A stretch of 64,000 bases of DNA from Peptococcaceae bacterium (GCA_012517475.1 JAAYUV010000034.1:1-64000); one strand, 5' to 3'; positions 24,204-33,772 are shown, counted from the first letter of the stretch. Program-made: numbers and translations. The notes: generated by a model not told the origin, from the sequence alone.

Positions 24204-25967
24204 CTAAGAATCTTCATTATGAAAGAATTTATAGACTTCTTGGGCAATTGGCAATGTCAGCCCGGAGTTTTTTAATTCTTCTACCGAAGCACTTTTTATT
24301 CCCTCTATGGAAAGAAATGTGCGGAAAAGCTGTCTTTTACGCTTGGGGCCGATTCCGGGGATTCCATCCAGTTCAGAAGAGGTCATTTTTTTTATTCTCT
24401 GCTGTCTATGGAAAGTGATCGCGAAGCGGTGGACTTCGTCTTGAATTCGCTGGATAAAATGAAAGACTTCCGGAACTGAACCGAGGGATATTTCCTTACC
24501 TGTGCTGTCAATCAAACTTCGCGTTTCATGGCGGTCGTCTTTCACCATTCCGGCTACAGGGATACTTTCACCGAGTTCCCGTAAGACGGAAAGAGCCGCC
24601 TTAACCTGTCCTTTGCCGCCGTCTACCAGGATCAGGTCCGGGAGTTGGGCGCCTTCCTTTATTAACCGGGAATATCTGCGGAAAACAACATGTTTAAGAT
24701 ATGCAGTATCGTCGTTATTATTCGTCAGGGGCAGGATATTGTATTTTCTGTAGTTGGAGCGGCAGGGTTTCCCATCAACAAACTGAATCATCCCGCCAAC
24801 AACATTCGTTCCCGATAATCCGGAAATATCAAAAGCTTCAATCACATTTGCTTCGGGAATTCTTAGGACTTTCGTAAGGCTGTCTAAAGTCCTATTCAGT
24901 TCCTCGCTTTTTACATTTTCCAGATTAATTTTTTCTTCCAAAACAGTTTTGGCATTGGATTCGGCCAGACCAATTAATTCACGGGTTTTTCCCCGTTTGG
25001 GAACAACAAGGGGATACAGGTCCATCACAGAAGTTTCGGAGATTTCGGAGACACAGATTTCATCCGGCAGAGCCGCAGTATTCGAATAATATTGAACAAG
25101 AAAAGAAATAAAAGCCTCTTCCGGTTCCGAGTAATATGGAAAAATAAAGCCATCGCGCGTAATGAGGTTTCCCTGACGGAAACAGAAGACCTGGATGCTG
25201 ATCAGCTCCTCATTAGCAAAATATGCAGCAATATCGCGGTTCTTAAAGTCATTGAGAGTAATGTTCTGTTTTTCACTGACTTTTTGCAGATCGTTTATTA
25301 AATCGCGGTATTCCCGAGCCGCTTCAAACTGTAATGAGGCGGCGGCTTCCCGCATTTTCTCCGCTAACCAGCCGATAATACTTTTTTGGTTGCCCCGTAA
25401 AAACAAGCTCGCTTTTTCCAAAACTTCTTTATAGGCATCAGGGGAAACTTCCTGAATACAAGGTCCGAGACACTGACCAAGATGAAAATAAAGGCAAGGC
25501 TTGGCAGGGATCTGATTACACTTGCGGAAAGGGAAAAGCCGGTTAAGCAGCCGTGAAGTTTCCCTTGCGGCTGTTGCATTCGGATAAGGCCCGAAGAATT
25601 TGCCGGCTTTTTTATTTATCTTTCTGGTTACCAGGATCCGGGGGTGTTTTTCGGATGTAATCAGGATATAGGGGTAAGTTTTATCATCCCTCAGCATAAT
25701 GTTGTAATGCGGGTTGTATTTTTTAATCAGGTTGCATTCCAGCAATAGGGCTTCAACCTCGGATGCTGTCAGGATATATTCAAAATCATAAATTTCACTG
25801 ACCAGTTTTTGGGTTTTTTGATCATGCGAACCGGTAAAATAGGAACGGACCCGGTTTTTCAGAATTTTAGCCTTCCCAACGTAGATAATTGTGCCTGCCG
25901 CATTTTTCATCATATAAACACCGGGCTTGTCCGGTAATAATTGCAGCTTCTTTTTGAGCAGATCCAT
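24204..25967 (-). CDS. uvrC: Excinuclease ABC subunit C
   Basis: Nucleotide excision repair nuclease that makes the incisions in the UvrB-DNA complex. The 587 residues begin with the GIY-YIG domain (PGVYMMKNAAG, then IIYVGKAK at about 15-35), followed by a UVR motif near 200-235 for UvrB contact, the C-terminal RNase H-like nuclease (FDISGLSGTNVVGGMIQFVDG near 385) and tandem helix-hairpin-helix (LDGIPGIGPKRKRQL near 540). Complete and of normal length. It is divergent from the gene at 26070. Confidence 0.97.
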   Translation of the reverse strand: MDLLKKKLQLLPDKPGVYMMKNAAGTIIYVGKAKILKNRVRSYFTGSHDQKTQKLVSEIYDFEYILTASEVEALLLECNLIKKYNPHYNIMLRDDKTYPYILITSEKHPRILVTRKINKKAGKFFGPYPNATAARETSRLLNRLFPFRKCNQIPAKPCLYFHLGQCLGPCIQEVSPDAYKEVLEKASLFLRGNQKSIIGWLAEKMREAAASLQFEAAREYRDLINDLQKVSEKQNITLNDFKNRDIAAYFANEELISIQVFCFRQGNLITRDGFIFPYYSEPEEAFISFLVQYYSNTAALPDEICVSEISETSVMDLYPLVVPKRGKTRELIGLAESNAKTVLEEKINLENVKSEELNRTLDSLTKVLRIPEANVIEAFDISGLSGTNVVGGMIQFVDGKPCRSNYRKYNILPLTNNNDDTAYLKHVVFRRYSRLIKEGAQLPDLILVDGGKGQVKAALSVLRELGESIPVAGMVKDDRHETRSLIDSTGKEISLGSVPEVFHFIQRIQDEVHRFAITFHRQQRIKKMTSSELDGIPGIGPKRKRQLFRTFLSIEGIKSASVEELKNSGLTLPIAQEVYKFFHNEDS

Positions 25968-26069
25968 TCGTATCTCACCCCTCTATAAATTGTAGAGGGT
26001 ATGCTCCCAAGATGCAACATGGTATCATATTCGAACCTATTTTTACGTATATTTTTATGAGGTGATATT

Positions 26070-26576
26070 ATGCGCACGGAGTGGGGACGACCGCCCAAAA
26101 ACGACTTGTGGAGTGATATCCAGGCCCTTGCTTTATGGGTCTTTATCGTAGGAATTGTGGGTTATCTGCTTTTCCCGGATTTTTTTCATAGTGTTTATAA
26201 CCGGTTGACACTCACTTCGGGGGAAACGGAAAGCATAGGAGAAATTACTTTGCCTTCTTCCAATATCAACTTATCGGATACAAGCAGTCAATATTCCTTA
26301 CCCAATGTTTATAATTCTATCTACTCAGGTAATAGTGAAATATCGGATGGCTATTGGGCTCTTTTCGTTATGGAAAATGAATTCTCTCAGCTGGCACTGT
26401 CAACGGAAAGTTATGCTTTTGTTCTCAAATTAATTGACGGGGACAGAAAAGCCGAGGTGAAGAATACGGTATTGCTGGCGGCTAACGGCAAGATTCAAAA
26501 GTATGTTGTCAGTGATGAAGTATATGCCATTTTATTGAATATGAGTAAAATTAATACGCGATCAGGAAAAATCTAA
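26070..26576 (+). CDS. Hypothetical single-pass membrane protein
   Basis: A 168-residue protein I cannot assign to a family. A 20-residue hydrophobic segment (ALALWVFIVGIVGYLLF) lies near residues 19-35, followed by a Ser/Asn-rich linker and a small C-terminal domain of about 80 residues that would be outside the membrane. The start ATG is preceded by GAGGTGAT. It is divergent from uvrC and its stop overlaps the convergent YdcZ-like gene by 4 bases. Confidence 0.7.
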   Translation: MRTEWGRPPKNDLWSDIQALALWVFIVGIVGYLLFPDFFHSVYNRLTLTSGETESIGEITLPSSNINLSDTSSQYSLPNVYNSIYSGNSEISDGYWALFVMENEFSQLALSTESYAFVLKLIDGDRKAEVKNTVLLAANGKIQKYVVSDEVYAILLNMSKINTRSGKI

Positions 26577-27016
26577 CGGAAAAGAAGTTTAGCCCCCAGG
26601 GCAAATAAGGCAAGACCTAATACCTGCCACGGATTCCAGGCGATTCTCTGTACTCCGAGGATACCGAAATGGTCGATAATCACGGCAACGCCAACCTGAC
26701 CGACAATAATGGCTGTTGTGGCATTGCAAACTCCGATTTTGGAAATGGATAAGGCTACCAGAGCGACGATGGCTACGCTTAAGGCCCCGCCAAGATACAA
26801 ATACCAGGGAATTTGTAACCATTTATACCGTAATGCCGGTTCTTTCCAAATAAATAGGGCAATTACCGCAGTTAACGTTCCCAGGATATGAACCATCAAT
26901 GTGGAGGAAAGCAAGGATGTTTTTTGCGTCAACTGGGAATTCAGAGTTCCTTGCAAAGCCATAGCCGCACCGGATAAGGCGGCCATTACCGCGGGAATTG
27001 AAAGATATTTGAGCAT
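26573..27016 (-). CDS. DMT superfamily (DUF606/YdcZ-like) membrane protein
   Basis: About 147 residues with five hydrophobic segments. The opening MAALSGAAMALQGTLNSQL and the end VLGLALFALGAKLL are typical of the DUF606/YdcZ branch of drug/metabolite transporters. These are half-size relatives that usually work as pairs; no second copy is next to it. I move the start from an upstream in-frame codon at 27085 to ATG 27016 because AGGAGG lies just before it. The substrate is unknown. Confidence 0.82.
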   Translation of the reverse strand: MLKYLSIPAVMAALSGAAMALQGTLNSQLTQKTSLLSSTLMVHILGTLTAVIALFIWKEPALRYKWLQIPWYLYLGGALSVAIVALVALSISKIGVCNATTAIIVGQVGVAVIIDHFGILGVQRIAWNPWQVLGLALFALGAKLLFR

Positions 27017-27168
27017 GCGTACCTCCTGTAAAATGTTGAATATATTAAAAAAACCAAAAGAAAAATATATGGGCAAGAACACCAAGACAGTTAAAAATAT
27101 TGTAGTATTTGTTGATTTTGTTAAGGGGAAAATAGAATTGAATTGTTATAGAGAAAAGAGGTGGAAGA

Positions 27169-27519
27169 ATGGATTTTAATCCTGAGCTGGTGCGAAGGGC
27201 CCAAATGCTGCTTACTCTTGATCATTCGCTGTCTCAGGTAAAAGAAATCCTTTTACGCGAAGGATATCCCGATGATCAAGTTAAAGAATTAATTGAAGCG
27301 ACCGAAGAGGTTCTTAATTATTTCGTACCTCCGGTGTATGACGACAATAAGATAGCGATTGATATCCGGCATTCCAATAAAGACATTGAAATGGATCCTT
27401 CTCCGGACCTCCTCGTTGACAGGATCAGCGGCAAAGTAGAGCTCTTAACCCCGCATCTCCAGGAAACGTGGAGGGTTGCCAACGAAATCCGTAAATCCAT
27501 ACGATATCAATACCGGTAA
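27169..27519 (+). CDS. Hypothetical protein, 116 residues
   Basis: Not recognised. The first half is helical and resembles a UBA-like or small helical bundle (LVRRAQMLLTLDHSLSQVKEILLREG), the rest is polar without membrane segments or cysteines. A GAGGTGG site precedes the ATG and a good terminator follows at 27527, so it appears to be a real single-gene unit. Confidence 0.6.
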   Translation: MDFNPELVRRAQMLLTLDHSLSQVKEILLREGYPDDQVKELIEATEEVLNYFVPPVYDDNKIAIDIRHSNKDIEMDPSPDLLVDRISGKVELLTPHLQETWRVANEIRKSIRYQYR

Positions 27520-27526
27520 ATATAAC

Positions 27527-27558
27527 AACAGGGATATAATCAATCCCTGTTTATTTTT
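27527..27558 (+). terminator. Terminator after the 116-residue gene
   Basis: Nine-base-pair stem (aacagggat / atccctgtt) with a 7-base loop, followed by TATTTTT. Confidence 0.75.
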
Positions 27559-27732
27559 CCTAAAATAGTGCTTAATATGTAGAAAGCTTGCTGGCAAAAA
27601 GTGCGGAACTCATTTATTATATCAGTATAAGAGGTAAGGTGACACCCCTTCTCAATTTTGCATATTCCTTTAAAGGAAGGAATGTCTCCGCTGAATTTGT
27701 GTTAGTATATGCATTCTCAGGAGAAATGAAAA

Positions 27733-28215
27733 ATGAAAGTAGGCATACTATCGGATACACATATTCGTAAAGACAGGACCCTTCCGCGCTTTGTCTGGGA
27801 ATCTTTGTTGGGAGTAGACAAGATTCTGCATGCCGGAGATATCGTCAATGAAAATGTCCTGGAAGAACTGGCACTCATAGCACCTGTTATTGCTGTGGGA
27901 GGAAATTGTGACTGGTGGGTAAAAGATTTACCTGATAAGATCATTACGGATTTAGGTCCTTTCAGAATTGGAATTACCCACGGTTATTTGGGAAAAGGAA
28001 GCAATACTCCGGAAAGGGCCTACAATACATTTTCAGAAGATCATGTGGATTTGATCGTCTTTGGTCACAGCCATATCCCGTATAAAAGTTTTCATCATGG
28101 GATTCTTCTTTTTAACCCCGGATCACCTACCGAGAGAAGAGGACAGCCGCATTACTCCTTAGGAATGATGACCATTGAAGATGGGGTATTTGATGTTCAG
28201 CATTTGTTCTTTTAA
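27733..28215 (+). CDS. YfcE/MJ0936-type metallophosphodiesterase
   Basis: Calcineurin-like phosphoesterase of 160 residues. All metal-binding motifs are present in order: SDTH near residue 7, AGDI near 34, GNCD near 57, THG near 83, GHSH near 112. The GNCD form (instead of GNHD) is the hallmark of the YfcE/MJ0936 group, which hydrolyses phosphodiesters in vitro; the physiological substrate is unknown. It is followed after 17 bases by the DUF2103 gene, likely an operon. Confidence 0.9.
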   Translation: MKVGILSDTHIRKDRTLPRFVWESLLGVDKILHAGDIVNENVLEELALIAPVIAVGGNCDWWVKDLPDKIITDLGPFRIGITHGYLGKGSNTPERAYNTFSEDHVDLIVFGHSHIPYKSFHHGILLFNPGSPTERRGQPHYSLGMMTIEDGVFDVQHLFF

Positions 28216-28232
28216 GATGTGGAGATTATCGT

Positions 28233-28904
28233 ATGAAATTTAGACAAAACAAAATCAAAAGGGAGCACAGCATTATCAACGGGGGGTTGGACTGGCTCGA
28301 AGAGTTGAGCAAGAAGAGGGAAGTAACGGACATTATTCCCGGGGTGATCGATATCACCAATTCCAGGGAACGGGGCATTTTCTATCAATATGAAACTCCC
28401 ACAGGATGCAAGCTTTTTATGAAAAACGGCGGTGCAATCCAGGAAGTTTTTGTAGTGACCCAAAAACCAGAGGTTGTTCAGGCGTGGATAGCTAAGATTA
28501 TGGAGGAGTTATCGCTTTTGGAAGCAGCCTTAGTGACGGAGAATATGGATTTAAGCAAAAGCGCAGAACAGGAATTACCCAAAAAGGTTAAGCCCAAAAC
28601 CTCTAAACCAAACAACCCTTTACGCAGTGCGGAAAACTCCAAAGAGACATTGTTAAGTAAACGGGATGGGCTTTTATCCGGAATAAAAGAAGAATACCAG
28701 CTTGTAGAAATTAACCAGGGGCTGAGGGATTCTTATGTGGATAGTTTGGCCAGTATGGCTGATTTAGATAATCCTACGATTGAAGATGCTTTGGAGCCTT
28801 CCGTTAAGGATGCTCTGGAAAACCTTCAGGAAAACCTGCCTAAAACAAAACGCTCAGAAAGCAAGCAATCAACCAAAACAGGACGATCAAGAAGCGGTAA
28901 ATGA
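28233..28904 (+). CDS. DUF2103-like protein with long tail
   Basis: 223 residues. The first 90 (NKIKREHSIINGGLDWLEEL, IIPGVIDITNSRERG, TPTGCKLFMKNG) resemble DUF2103, a family of putative metal-binding or nucleic-acid-linked proteins of unknown role. The remainder is a charged, low-complexity tail ending in a basic Ser/Arg/Lys stretch (GRSRSGK), which may bind nucleic acid. Family assignment is by memory of the conserved region only. Confidence 0.6.
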   Translation: MKFRQNKIKREHSIINGGLDWLEELSKKREVTDIIPGVIDITNSRERGIFYQYETPTGCKLFMKNGGAIQEVFVVTQKPEVVQAWIAKIMEELSLLEAALVTENMDLSKSAEQELPKKVKPKTSKPNNPLRSAENSKETLLSKRDGLLSGIKEEYQLVEINQGLRDSYVDSLASMADLDNPTIEDALEPSVKDALENLQENLPKTKRSESKQSTKTGRSRSGK

Positions 28905-28993
28905 TTTATTGAATTTTGTAAATAATAAGGATGTCTATCGGAAGACTCCTTTTCAGTTTGCTCAAAACAAATCAACTTCAGGAGGTATATGAA

Positions 28994-29599
28994 ATGGCCA
29001 CACTGCTTTATGTAAAAGCAAACCCCAAATCGGATCAGGAATCAAGAACTTTTCGAATTTCCGAAGCTTTTATCAATGCATACCGCAAAGCAAATCCGGG
29101 AGATCAAATGATTACTCATGACTTATATGCTGAAAATATCCGGCCGATCACCGCGGAGCAACTGCAAACACGGTACACACCAAAAGATGAAAGTGTCCGT
29201 CAGCATCCTATCTACAAGTATGCCTATGAATTCAAAACTTCGGATAAGATTGTCATCGCGGCGCCTATGTGGAATTTGAGCTTTCCTGCTATTCTCAAAT
29301 GTTATCTGGATTATATTATGGCTGTCGGAATTACGTTTCAGTATACTGAAAATGGTCCGGTTGGATTATGCCAGGGGAAAAAAGCGGTTCATATTGTTAC
29401 CCGGGGAGGAGTATACTCAGAAGGGCCTGCTGCAGCATTTGAAATGGGCGATAAATACTTAAGGGTCCTTTTCGGATTTCTGGGGATAACGGATTTTACC
29501 ACCATAGCGGCAGAAAAGCTTGATGTGATAGGGACAGATGTAGAAGGTGTTATAGCGGAAGCGATCAAAAAAGCGGAGAACAAAGGGTTAAATTTTTAG
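28994..29599 (+). CDS. azoR: FMN-dependent NADH:quinone reductase / azoreductase
   Basis: Flavodoxin-fold enzyme of 201 residues reducing quinones and azo compounds with NADH. Signatures are VKANPKSDQESRT near residue 7 (FMN phosphate loop) and APMWNLSFPAILKCYLDYI near 97 (the PMWN flavin-binding motif). The start at 28994 is fixed by CAGGAGG directly ahead; the frame is open further upstream but without a ribosome site. It ends 3 bases from convergent rarA. Confidence 0.92.
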   Translation: MATLLYVKANPKSDQESRTFRISEAFINAYRKANPGDQMITHDLYAENIRPITAEQLQTRYTPKDESVRQHPIYKYAYEFKTSDKIVIAAPMWNLSFPAILKCYLDYIMAVGITFQYTENGPVGLCQGKKAVHIVTRGGVYSEGPAAAFEMGDKYLRVLFGFLGITDFTTIAAEKLDVIGTDVEGVIAEAIKKAENKGLNF

Positions 29600-29602
29600 C
29601 AT

Positions 29603-30904
29603 TTATTTATCTGATACCGGTTTGCCGCGATTCTTATCCATTCCTTTCCCGGAAGGTTCAAAGAATTGAACATCCTTCGCTTCCTCCGGCAGATAATCTT
29701 GTTCCACCCAGTTTCCCGGATAAGCATGAGGATAAAGATAATCCGTACCGTGACCAAGAGTTTTTGCCCCTGGGTAATGAGCATCCCGCAAATGAGCGGG
29801 AACTTGTCCGGCTTGATGCTGCTTTACATATTCTACGGCATTGGAGATAGACGTAACTATGGAATTGCTCTTGGGTGCCGTGGCGATAGCAAGCACTGCC
29901 TGAGCCATTGGAATTCTGGCTTCAGGCATTCCAATCCACTCCAGGGCGTTGGCTGCGGCATGGGCCTGAAGCATCGCCATGGGATCGGCAAGACCCACAT
30001 CTTCGGAAGCGTGGACGAGGATTCTGCGCATGATAAAGCGGGGATCCTCCCCGGATTCCAACAGGACCGCAAACCAATAAAGAGCTGCATCGGGGTCTGA
30101 TCCCCGCATACTCTTGATCATGGCGGATATCATATCATAATGATTATCTCCGGATTTATCAAAGCGGAAATGTCTTTGCTGGACAGATTCCGTGGCAATC
30201 TCCAAATCGATTTTTCTCACACCGTCTTCAGGTACTGTCGTCAGGACTGCAAGTTCCATGGCATTTAACGCCCGGCGCAAGTCTCCCCCTGCAAAATCAA
30301 TCCAATGCTGAAATGCTTCCGGGGTAATGTCTGTGCGATAGTTTCCCAGTCCCCGCACTTCGTCCCGAAGTGCTTTCTCTAGTCCCATTCGTACCTCTTC
30401 ATCTGAGAGCAAATTCAACCTGAAAATGGTGGAACGGCTGAGGAGGGCGGAGTTAATTTCAAAGTAAGGGTTTTCCGTGGTTGCGCCGATAAAAGTAATA
30501 ATTCCTTTTTCGACAGCCGGAAGAAGGACATCCTGCTGGCCTTTATTAAAACGGTGGACTTCATCGCAGAAGACCAGAGTTTTCTGATGATAGAGATGGA
30601 GCCTTTCCTCGGATTTCTCGATGATTTCCCGGATTTCCTTGACTCCGGAAGATACGGCATTAATCCGGATAAAAAAAGATGTCGTTGCATTGGCAATCAC
30701 CTGAGCCAGGGAAGTTTTCCCGGTTCCCGGTGGTCCGAATAAAATAAGGGAACTGACCCTGTCGGCTTCGATAGCGCGGCGTAAAAGCTTGCCCGGCCCC
30801 AGTATATCTTGCTGACCTATGAAATCTTCCAATGTGGAGGGCCGCATTCTTTCTGCTAAAGGTGCAACTGTATTCTGGTCAAAAGCAGACGAAAATAGGT
30901 TCAT
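29603..30904 (-). CDS. rarA: Replication-associated recombination protein A (AAA+ ATPase)
   Basis: AAA+ ATPase of the clamp-loader-like RarA/Mgs1 family acting at stalled replication forks. Around 433 residues. [12 protein letters not shown] lies near residue 21, Walker [10 protein letters not shown] near 57, Walker [15 protein letters not shown] near 105, and the C-terminal tetramerisation domain after about 270. The start is set at ATG 30904 (MNLFSSAF), since the extra 18 upstream codons lack a ribosome site. It is divergent from iscR, as yrvN and cymR are neighbours in Bacillus. Confidence 0.94.
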   Translation of the reverse strand: MNLFSSAFDQNTVAPLAERMRPSTLEDFIGQQDILGPGKLLRRAIEADRVSSLILFGPPGTGKTSLAQVIANATTSFFIRINAVSSGVKEIREIIEKSEERLHLYHQKTLVFCDEVHRFNKGQQDVLLPAVEKGIITFIGATTENPYFEINSALLSRSTIFRLNLLSDEEVRMGLEKALRDEVRGLGNYRTDITPEAFQHWIDFAGGDLRRALNAMELAVLTTVPEDGVRKIDLEIATESVQQRHFRFDKSGDNHYDMISAMIKSMRGSDPDAALYWFAVLLESGEDPRFIMRRILVHASEDVGLADPMAMLQAHAAANALEWIGMPEARIPMAQAVLAIATAPKSNSIVTSISNAVEYVKQHQAGQVPAHLRDAHYPGAKTLGHGTDYLYPHAYPGNWVEQDYLPEEAKDVQFFEPSGKGMDKNRGKPVSDK

Positions 30905-30976
30905 AGCAATTTTTTTCCTTTCCGAATTTAAAACTATTATATCAGGAATAATCTTCATTTTTAACTGAGAAGATTA

Positions 30977-31005
30977 TTGACAAATTCCGATTGGTTTAGT
31001 AGGAT
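30977..31005 (+). promoter_or_regulatory. Promoter of the isc operon
   Basis: TTGACA at 30977-30982, 17-base spacer, TAGGAT at 31000-31005, about 55 bases before the iscR start. The spacer and flanks (ccgattggtttagtaggat) look like an Rrf2-type operator, so autoregulation by the first gene is likely. Confidence 0.7.
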
Positions 31006-31060
31006 ATAAATGTACTTGCCGCCTGTTTAAAATTTTTTGGCGAGGCGAGAGGTGAAATCG

Positions 31061-31516
31061 GTGAGATTTTCTACTAGGGGTAGATACGGTGTTCAGATCA
31101 TGGTTGATCTGGCCAGACATTCCGAGGAGGGGCCCATTTCTTTAAAAAGTGTTGCCGACAGGCAAAAACTTTCTGAGCATTATTTGGAGCAACTGGTCCC
31201 TGAGTTAAGAAAAGCAGGATTGGTCAAAAGTATCAGAGGCGCTCAGGGCGGATATGTGTTGGCTAAGAAACCGGAAGATATTTATATCGGAGATGTGATC
31301 AGGGTCTTGGAAGGCCCCATCGCTCCGGTGGAATGCAACAATCAAACAGGAAAAGACTGCTGCGAAAAAACCAGTTTTTGTGTTACCCGTGAGGTATGGG
31401 TTAAAGTCAGAGATTCCATTAACGATCTGGTCGATTCCATTTCTCTGGCCGATTTAATCAAAGATGCAGATAACGGAGAGGGAGAAAAAGTAAACCTCTT
31501 TGAAGATGAAGCATAA
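31061..31516 (+). CDS. iscR: Rrf2 family transcription regulator (IscR/CymR type)
   Basis: 151-residue winged-helix regulator at the head of the iron-sulfur operon. The N-terminus MRFSTRGRYGVQIMVDLA is the family opening; GTG 31061 is chosen as start because GAGAGGTG lies just upstream. The wing and recognition helix are seen in SVADRQKLSEHYLEQLV and RGAQGGYVLAK. Cysteines occur in VECNNQTGKDCCEKTSFC near residue 91-106, so binding of an Fe-S cluster, as in IscR, is possible; the Bacillus orthologue CymR instead senses cysteine synthase. Both readings remain open. Confidence 0.9.
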   Translation: MRFSTRGRYGVQIMVDLARHSEEGPISLKSVADRQKLSEHYLEQLVPELRKAGLVKSIRGAQGGYVLAKKPEDIYIGDVIRVLEGPIAPVECNNQTGKDCCEKTSFCVTREVWVKVRDSINDLVDSISLADLIKDADNGEGEKVNLFEDEA

Positions 31517-31546
31517 TGTACCTTTTCAGCGAAACGGAGGATTTAT

Positions 31547-32716
31547 ATGAGACGCATCTATCTTGATCACAGTGCAACTACACCGGTAGACCCGCAGGTA
31601 GCCGAACTGATGATGACTTATTTTCTTGAATATTACGGCAACCCATCCAGTGTTCATTTTTTCGGACGCCAGGTCAGAAAAGCGCTGGAAGAGGCTAGAT
31701 CCCAGGTTGCTTCTTTGATTAATGCGAACCCCGCTGAAATTACCTTTACCAGTGGTGGTACGGAAGCGGATAATCTGGCCATTCAGGGCGCTGCCAGGGC
31801 CAGAAGCAAAAAAGGAAAACACCTGATTACTACGGCCATAGAGCATCATGCGGTCCTGGATACCATGGAATTTCTGGCAAAGAACGGTTATGAACTGACC
31901 ATTCTTCCTGTTGATGAAGAAGGGATCATAAGCGTAGAGGAACTGAAAAAAGCCATTCGGCCTGATACCATCCTGATCAGTGTCATGCATGCCAATAATG
32001 AAGTGGGTTCCATTCAGCCTGTTGAAGAGATAGGCAAGATTGCCAGGGAAAAAGACATTCTCTTCCACGTTGATGCTGTTCAATCTTTAGGCAAGCTTCC
32101 TATAGATGTTAAAGCGATGAATGTGGACTTGCTGACTGTTTCCAGCCATAAGATTTACGGGCCGAAAGGGGTAGGAGCCTTATATGTCCGCAAGGGCGTA
32201 AAAATTTCTCCGCTTGTTTTTGGAGGATCACAGGAGCGCAAATTGCGTTCCGGAACAGAAAATGCTCCCGGGATTATTGGATTCGGCAAAGCCTGTGAAT
32301 TAGCCGGTCAAAGAATGGAAGAAGAAAATAAAGAACTGGTCAGGCTGAGAGATAAGTTAATGGATGGAATTATCTCCAGGATTGATAAAGTAAAAATCAA
32401 CGGCCCGTTAGGGGATAAGCGCCTGCCCAACAATGTCAACGTAAGTATCAATTTTGTTGAAGGCGAATCCCTGCTGTTAAGTCTTGATATGTTGGGAATT
32501 GCTGCTTCCAGCGGCTCGGCGTGTACTTCCGGATCACTTGACCCGTCCCACGTTCTTCTGGCTATGGGGCTTAGCCACGAAGTGGCTCACGGATCCTTAA
32601 GGCTGTCCCTGGGAAGGCATAATACGGAAGAGGATATTGATTACGTCCTGCAGGAACTTCCCAAGATCGTTGACAGGTTGAGGGAAATGTCGCCCCTCTA
32701 TCATAAGGCGAATTAG
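31547..32716 (+). CDS. iscS: Cysteine desulfurase
   Basis: PLP enzyme taking sulfur from cysteine for iron-sulfur clusters and tRNA thiolation. 389 residues. The PLP lysine is in SSHKIYGPKGVG near residue 204, and the active-site cysteine is C326 in SSGSACTSGS. The SGGTEADN cofactor loop is near 70. It starts 30 bases after iscR and is followed by iscU, the conserved order. Confidence 0.96.
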   Translation: MRRIYLDHSATTPVDPQVAELMMTYFLEYYGNPSSVHFFGRQVRKALEEARSQVASLINANPAEITFTSGGTEADNLAIQGAARARSKKGKHLITTAIEHHAVLDTMEFLAKNGYELTILPVDEEGIISVEELKKAIRPDTILISVMHANNEVGSIQPVEEIGKIAREKDILFHVDAVQSLGKLPIDVKAMNVDLLTVSSHKIYGPKGVGALYVRKGVKISPLVFGGSQERKLRSGTENAPGIIGFGKACELAGQRMEEENKELVRLRDKLMDGIISRIDKVKINGPLGDKRLPNNVNVSINFVEGESLLLSLDMLGIAASSGSACTSGSLDPSHVLLAMGLSHEVAHGSLRLSLGRHNTEEDIDYVLQELPKIVDRLREMSPLYHKAN

Positions 32717-32763
32717 CAGGTTGGGAGAAATACCAAGCATTGAGCACATAGGAGTGAAAAAGA

Positions 32764-33138
32764 ATGTATTCAGAAAAAGTAATTGATCATTTTACAAACC
32801 CCCGTAATGTTGGTGAAATTGAAAATGCTAATGGTATCGGGCAAGTCGGTAATGCCAAATGCGGCGATATTATGCGGATAACCCTGGATATCGAAGATAA
32901 TATTATTAAGGACGTTAAATTTAAAACTTTTGGCTGTGGAGCTGCAGTAGCTACCAGCAGTATGGTTACGGAAATGGTGAAAGGGAAAACGCTGGAGGAA
33001 GCAATGGAGATTTCCAATGCCACCGTTGCTGAAGCGCTTGGAGGCCTGCCCCAGACCAAAATGCATTGTTCCAATCTGGCTGCTGATGCAGTACACGCTG
33101 CGATTAAAGATTATTTGGATAAAAAAACGAAGGTGTAA
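32764..33138 (+). CDS. iscU: Iron-sulfur cluster scaffold protein IscU/NifU-like
   Basis: 124-residue scaffold on which clusters are assembled. The three ligand cysteines are all present: C33 in NAKCGD (with the Asp that tunes cluster release), C58 in TFGCGAA and C102 in KMHCSN. It lacks the LPPVK Hsc recognition motif of proteobacterial IscU, in line with Clostridial NifU-N proteins. It is 47 bases downstream of iscS. Confidence 0.95.
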   Translation: MYSEKVIDHFTNPRNVGEIENANGIGQVGNAKCGDIMRITLDIEDNIIKDVKFKTFGCGAAVATSSMVTEMVKGKTLEEAMEISNATVAEALGGLPQTKMHCSNLAADAVHAAIKDYLDKKTKV

Positions 33139-33144
33139 GAATAG

Positions 33145-33231
33145 CCTGAAAATGATTTCAAAAGCAGTGTATGGATAAGTGGCGGCGTGGACAGTTCCAT
33201 GGCCGCTTCTTACTTTACGGACAACCCGTAA
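33145..33231 (+). pseudogene. mnmA: Remnant of mnmA (tRNA 2-thiouridylase)
   Basis: A 28-codon open stretch without a start codon reads ...SSVWISGGVDSSMAASYF..., the PP-loop ATP-binding motif that opens MnmA (SGGVDSSVAA). It then runs into TAA at 33229. The place is exactly where mnmA follows iscS/iscU in Firmicutes. The rest of the roughly 360-codon gene is gone. The PP-loop is shared by other ATP pyrophosphatases, so the identity rests on position plus motif. Confidence 0.65.
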
Positions 33232-33311
33232 CAAAAATGTTATAAATGAATATAAATTGTTAATTATGGCAAAAGTATTAGGTGTTATAATAAATACGTG
33301 ATGAGGGATTT

Positions 33312-33770
33312 ATGCGGAGGATGAGAGATCTTGTCAGGCTCCCGGTCATCTGCCAAAATACCGGCCAAAAACTCGGCTGGGTAAAAGATATTCTGTTTGA
33401 TGAAAAAAGCAATCTTGTCACAGGAATTATATTGGAAAAAGACTCGCTTATTAAACCCCAGCAAAGAAGGGTTGTTAGAGCAGATATCCTCTCCTTTGGC
33501 AAAGAATCTCTCATGGCTGATAAACTCTCCAGAAAAAGATGCACCGGTACTTGCTGGTCGGAAAAAGTAGGGAGTAAGGTTTACAACGGGGATGGAGAGA
33601 TTAAGGGGACCGTTGGGGATATTTTCGTTGATAACTTGGTTGAAAATGTGCTGGGTTATGAGATTTCTGACGGATTGTTTGCAGATATATTCAAAGGCAG
33701 AGAAGCAATTTTTGAAGAAAATATTCTTGCCGAAAGCCAGGATGTTATCGTTATTGAAGGAGGTTCATAA
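33312..33770 (+). CDS. PRC-barrel domain protein (YrrD-like)
   Basis: 152 residues with two PRC-barrel halves: RDLVRLPVICQNTGQKLGWV near residue 5 and KVGSKVYNGDGEIKGTVGDI near 87. It corresponds by position to yrrD of Bacillus subtilis, which also lies between the mnmA region and yrrI/alaS. Function of YrrD is not established. A TATAAT at 33289-33294 may be its -10. Two bases separate it from the zinc-ribbon gene. Confidence 0.85.
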   Translation: MRRMRDLVRLPVICQNTGQKLGWVKDILFDEKSNLVTGIILEKDSLIKPQQRRVVRADILSFGKESLMADKLSRKRCTGTCWSEKVGSKVYNGDGEIKGTVGDIFVDNLVENVLGYEISDGLFADIFKGREAIFEENILAESQDVIVIEGGS

Positions 33771-33772
33771 TC

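Noticed and set aside
27588-27770. 60-codon open frame before the phosphodiesterase gene
   Set aside because: No ribosome site, overlaps the next gene's start, and the composition is not protein-like.
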